DNA of 64,000 nt. Origin: Dermatemys mawii (Eukaryota; Chordata; Testudines; Dermatemydidae). Each line of letters begins with the position of its first letter. Position 1 is the first letter of the stretch. The translations under genes were made by a program, and so were the position numbers. The notes beneath the pieces are model-generated. The model was not told the origin of the DNA, did no database searches, and saw only the letters and a list, made by a program, of their open reading frames with translations. Positions 61,784 through 64,000 of the stretch are shown here, piece after piece. Where the stretch lies: positions 1,944,566-2,008,565 of the forward strand of contig ML677385.1 of NCBI GenBank assembly GCA_007922305.1, given 5' to 3'.

Positions 61784-64000
61784 GTGAGAACTTAAATTAT
61801 ATTCTGCCTGTTTTTAATTGGACTTAGTTTTCTTTTGTTCCATTCACATTGACTTTTCTGCGGGAAAAGTCTACACACTAATTATCTGCTTTTCAGAGGT
61901 GTTGCATACCTGTGACTCTCGTTGAAGTTAGTTGGATTTCTGCTTAGCCTATTTAGAGGCCATGAACCACCCTGAGAGAAAGGGCAGGGGACAGCATTTT
62001 GGCAACACAGTAATTTCATTTCAGGCCATTGGAAAAATAATTGCATTTGAGTTGGTCAAAATATGGAAAACCCCTTTCACAAAAAAATTGGAAAATTCAA
62101 AGCCCTTTTTATTTCAGGGGTTTCAAAAAGAAATGCTATATTTCCTCTGTTCAACAAGTTTCATAAAAAATATTGAAAAACTCTTTGGTTTAAATATAGT
62201 TTATTTTGCTTTTTGAATTTCTCCTCTTCCCTCACACCATCCCCATTATTATCCATTTCACTGCTGGTAAAGGGGAGAGAGGAGAACTGAGAGCTCCAGC
62301 CCCTTCTCCCCTCTCCAAAGACACATCCACTGACACACCTAAGACATTTTCACACACAGAATTTCAATTTTGAAAAAAGGACACTTTTTGAAGGGCGGGG
62401 ATCCTTTGTTTGACCATTTTTGAGCAATTCTGAATTGTATCTAGCCAGATTGTACCACAAGTCTGACAGAATGGACTGAGGGGAAGGAGGTCTCAGTGTG
62501 GTTCCCCTTGCAGAGTTTCTCCCCAGCCATTCTTTTGGAAGGGGATAGTCTATAGGGCTTGCCCCCAAAAGCTGGAGGAGCCTCAAATGCACATGCTGCA
62601 TGGAAGCCTGTATTTGCCCCCCAGAGCTTCCCATCAAATTCCCTCGCAGTGCAACTGAACTGGAGTCACACTCCCAGAACCTTTGCCTTGCTGCCCCTGC
62701 AATTTCCCTTTCCCTTCCACTTAAATGTGAGCTCCCTTCCACTTAAGGACTTCTGCTAAAAAGCTCACACCTCCTCCAAGCTTTGTCACTTCTTTGTGGG
62801 ACCAGAAGGAGGATGATGCTCTAAGAAGGAAAGGATGGTGTCCCCTCCGGTCAGCAAGGTGAGAATCATGCACTGGGTGGTTAGAAGTGTGATCTGGGCC
62901 ATTGTCTGACTTGCAGAAAGGCAGATTAAAAGTAGGAGTAGAGTTCATGCCTCTCAGCCTCAAACACTGATGAATTTTGAGAGCCCTTGTCGCAGGAGGG
63001 AGTTCAGGAAATCCAAATATGACAAAATACTCTTGAATTAATGAGACCAGTTTGATCTCCTTTTGAAAGTGGAAAAGAACACAATTAACTTAAATCACCC
63101 TTCTCTCTGCAAATGTTGTACCTATTGTTCTAAGTAACCACTATGGCATCTTAGAATAAACCATTTTTTAAAAAGTCTTGTCCAGTTTTAGCTTATGCAT
63201 TTGTATGTTGTACAGCCACTTTCACCATTTACTCTGTTTGCTTGAGTTTTTCAAATACCAACAGGGAGAGAGAAACACTAGAGGAAAATAGGAAATTATC
63301 CTGGGAACTCAGTGGCCAGGAGAGTTCTGAAAACTTTGCAATTCTATTTTAAATGAACAATATCTTTGCAAGTTTTGCATTTTTAGGGGTCAGGAAAAAT
63401 ATCCCTAGAGTGGACTGAGTACTAAAGCGTGCTGATAGCATGTAGAGAATTATTAGGAATTAGGTGGCCAAATATTTCTGTAAGAAAGTTCAAATAGAGG
63501 TATGTAATTGTAAGGAGAAAGTGTCTACGAGCTGACCCAGTGCCTCAAAATGTACACTGTTGGATAACTGTGTTTAATGGTGTTGGGAGTCCTACTCTCT
63601 AGCTCATTGCAGATTAGAGTCATTGTTACAGGGATACGTCTCTGGGTGCCATAAGCATGACTGAGTTGAGATGGGACTGAGGGAATTTAATCAAGTAAAA
63701 CTGACAGAACAGCACGCATTAACGAAAATGCTCTTGCCTCCCTGAGGCTGTGATAAGGGGCTCTTCTTTTAACATGGTCAGGAAATGAGTAGAGGTTGGG
63801 GCGTGAGAACCATGAATAACCAGTGAATAACACTGGTTTCTATACCTGGAACTGAGTCTGCTTGATTCCCTCTTCCAAGTAGCAGAAGTGATTAAAGAGT
63901 CTCTCATAAGCTTAAAGGGATTCTGACCTTTGGTTAGGATAAACTCAGTTTATTTGTGGCCTCCTACCAAACACAGAAGGAGAGGAGTTGAAATGTGAAG
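61784..64000 (+). other. SLC37A1: SLC37A1 intron 14 (partial)
   Basis: No exon matching the next SLC37A1 segment is visible on the plus strand. The stretch 61990-62210 has phrases (TTGGTCAAAATATGGAAAAC) resembling the AT-rich MITE class seen at 53890. The remainder shows nothing I can assign. Confidence 0.6.

Overview
The window is vertebrate nuclear DNA, almost certainly from a turtle. Introns are long, splice signals are GT/AG, CpG islands are present, and interspersed repeats match families I know as abundant in turtle genomes: antisense CR1 LINE tails, a SINE containing GGTAGCCGTGTTAGTCTG, several hAT and Harbinger MITE families, and turtle-type ERV LTRs. The family and species assignments come from memory of these repeats and proteins; no search was run.

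Two protein-coding genes are present, head to head. On the minus strand, coding exons 1-3 of RSPH1 (radial spoke head component 1, a MORN-repeat axonemal protein) lie at 5515-3646, and the rest of the gene falls before base 1. Its CpG-island promoter carries two X-box (RFX) matches just upstream of the start codon. On the plus strand, SLC37A1 (an endoplasmic-reticulum sugar-phosphate/phosphate antiporter of the major facilitator superfamily) begins with its ATG at 24224. It runs through fourteen coding exons to 61783, giving 422 codons plus one base of a protein of about 530 residues; the last exons lie past base 64000. Every exon junction keeps the reading frame, so the gene looks intact. A CpG island at about 19130-19960 is its probable promoter. 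The RSPH1(-)/SLC37A1(+) order matches human 21q22.3 as I remember it.

Region by region: 1-5515 is the 5' part of RSPH1, with hAT and other DNA-transposon copies and a 49-bp minisatellite in its third intron. 5516-19130 is intergenic and holds CR1, MIR, an LTR, a nested hAT pair and a SINE. 19130-24014 is the SLC37A1 promoter and 5' untranslated region. 24015-64000 is SLC37A1, whose introns hold at least four LTRs (three of them solo LTRs with perfect 5-bp target duplications), a dead Harbinger transposase, several Harbinger-type MITEs, a 5S-rRNA-derived SINE and CR1 tails.

Nearly all other open reading frames are chance or repeat-derived. I found no RNA genes, CRISPR arrays or bacterial-type systems, and no convincing undescribed gene system. 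The most useful leads are the paired X-boxes at RSPH1, the divergent first luminal-loop exon of SLC37A1, and a well-dated set of nested or target-duplicated insertions.
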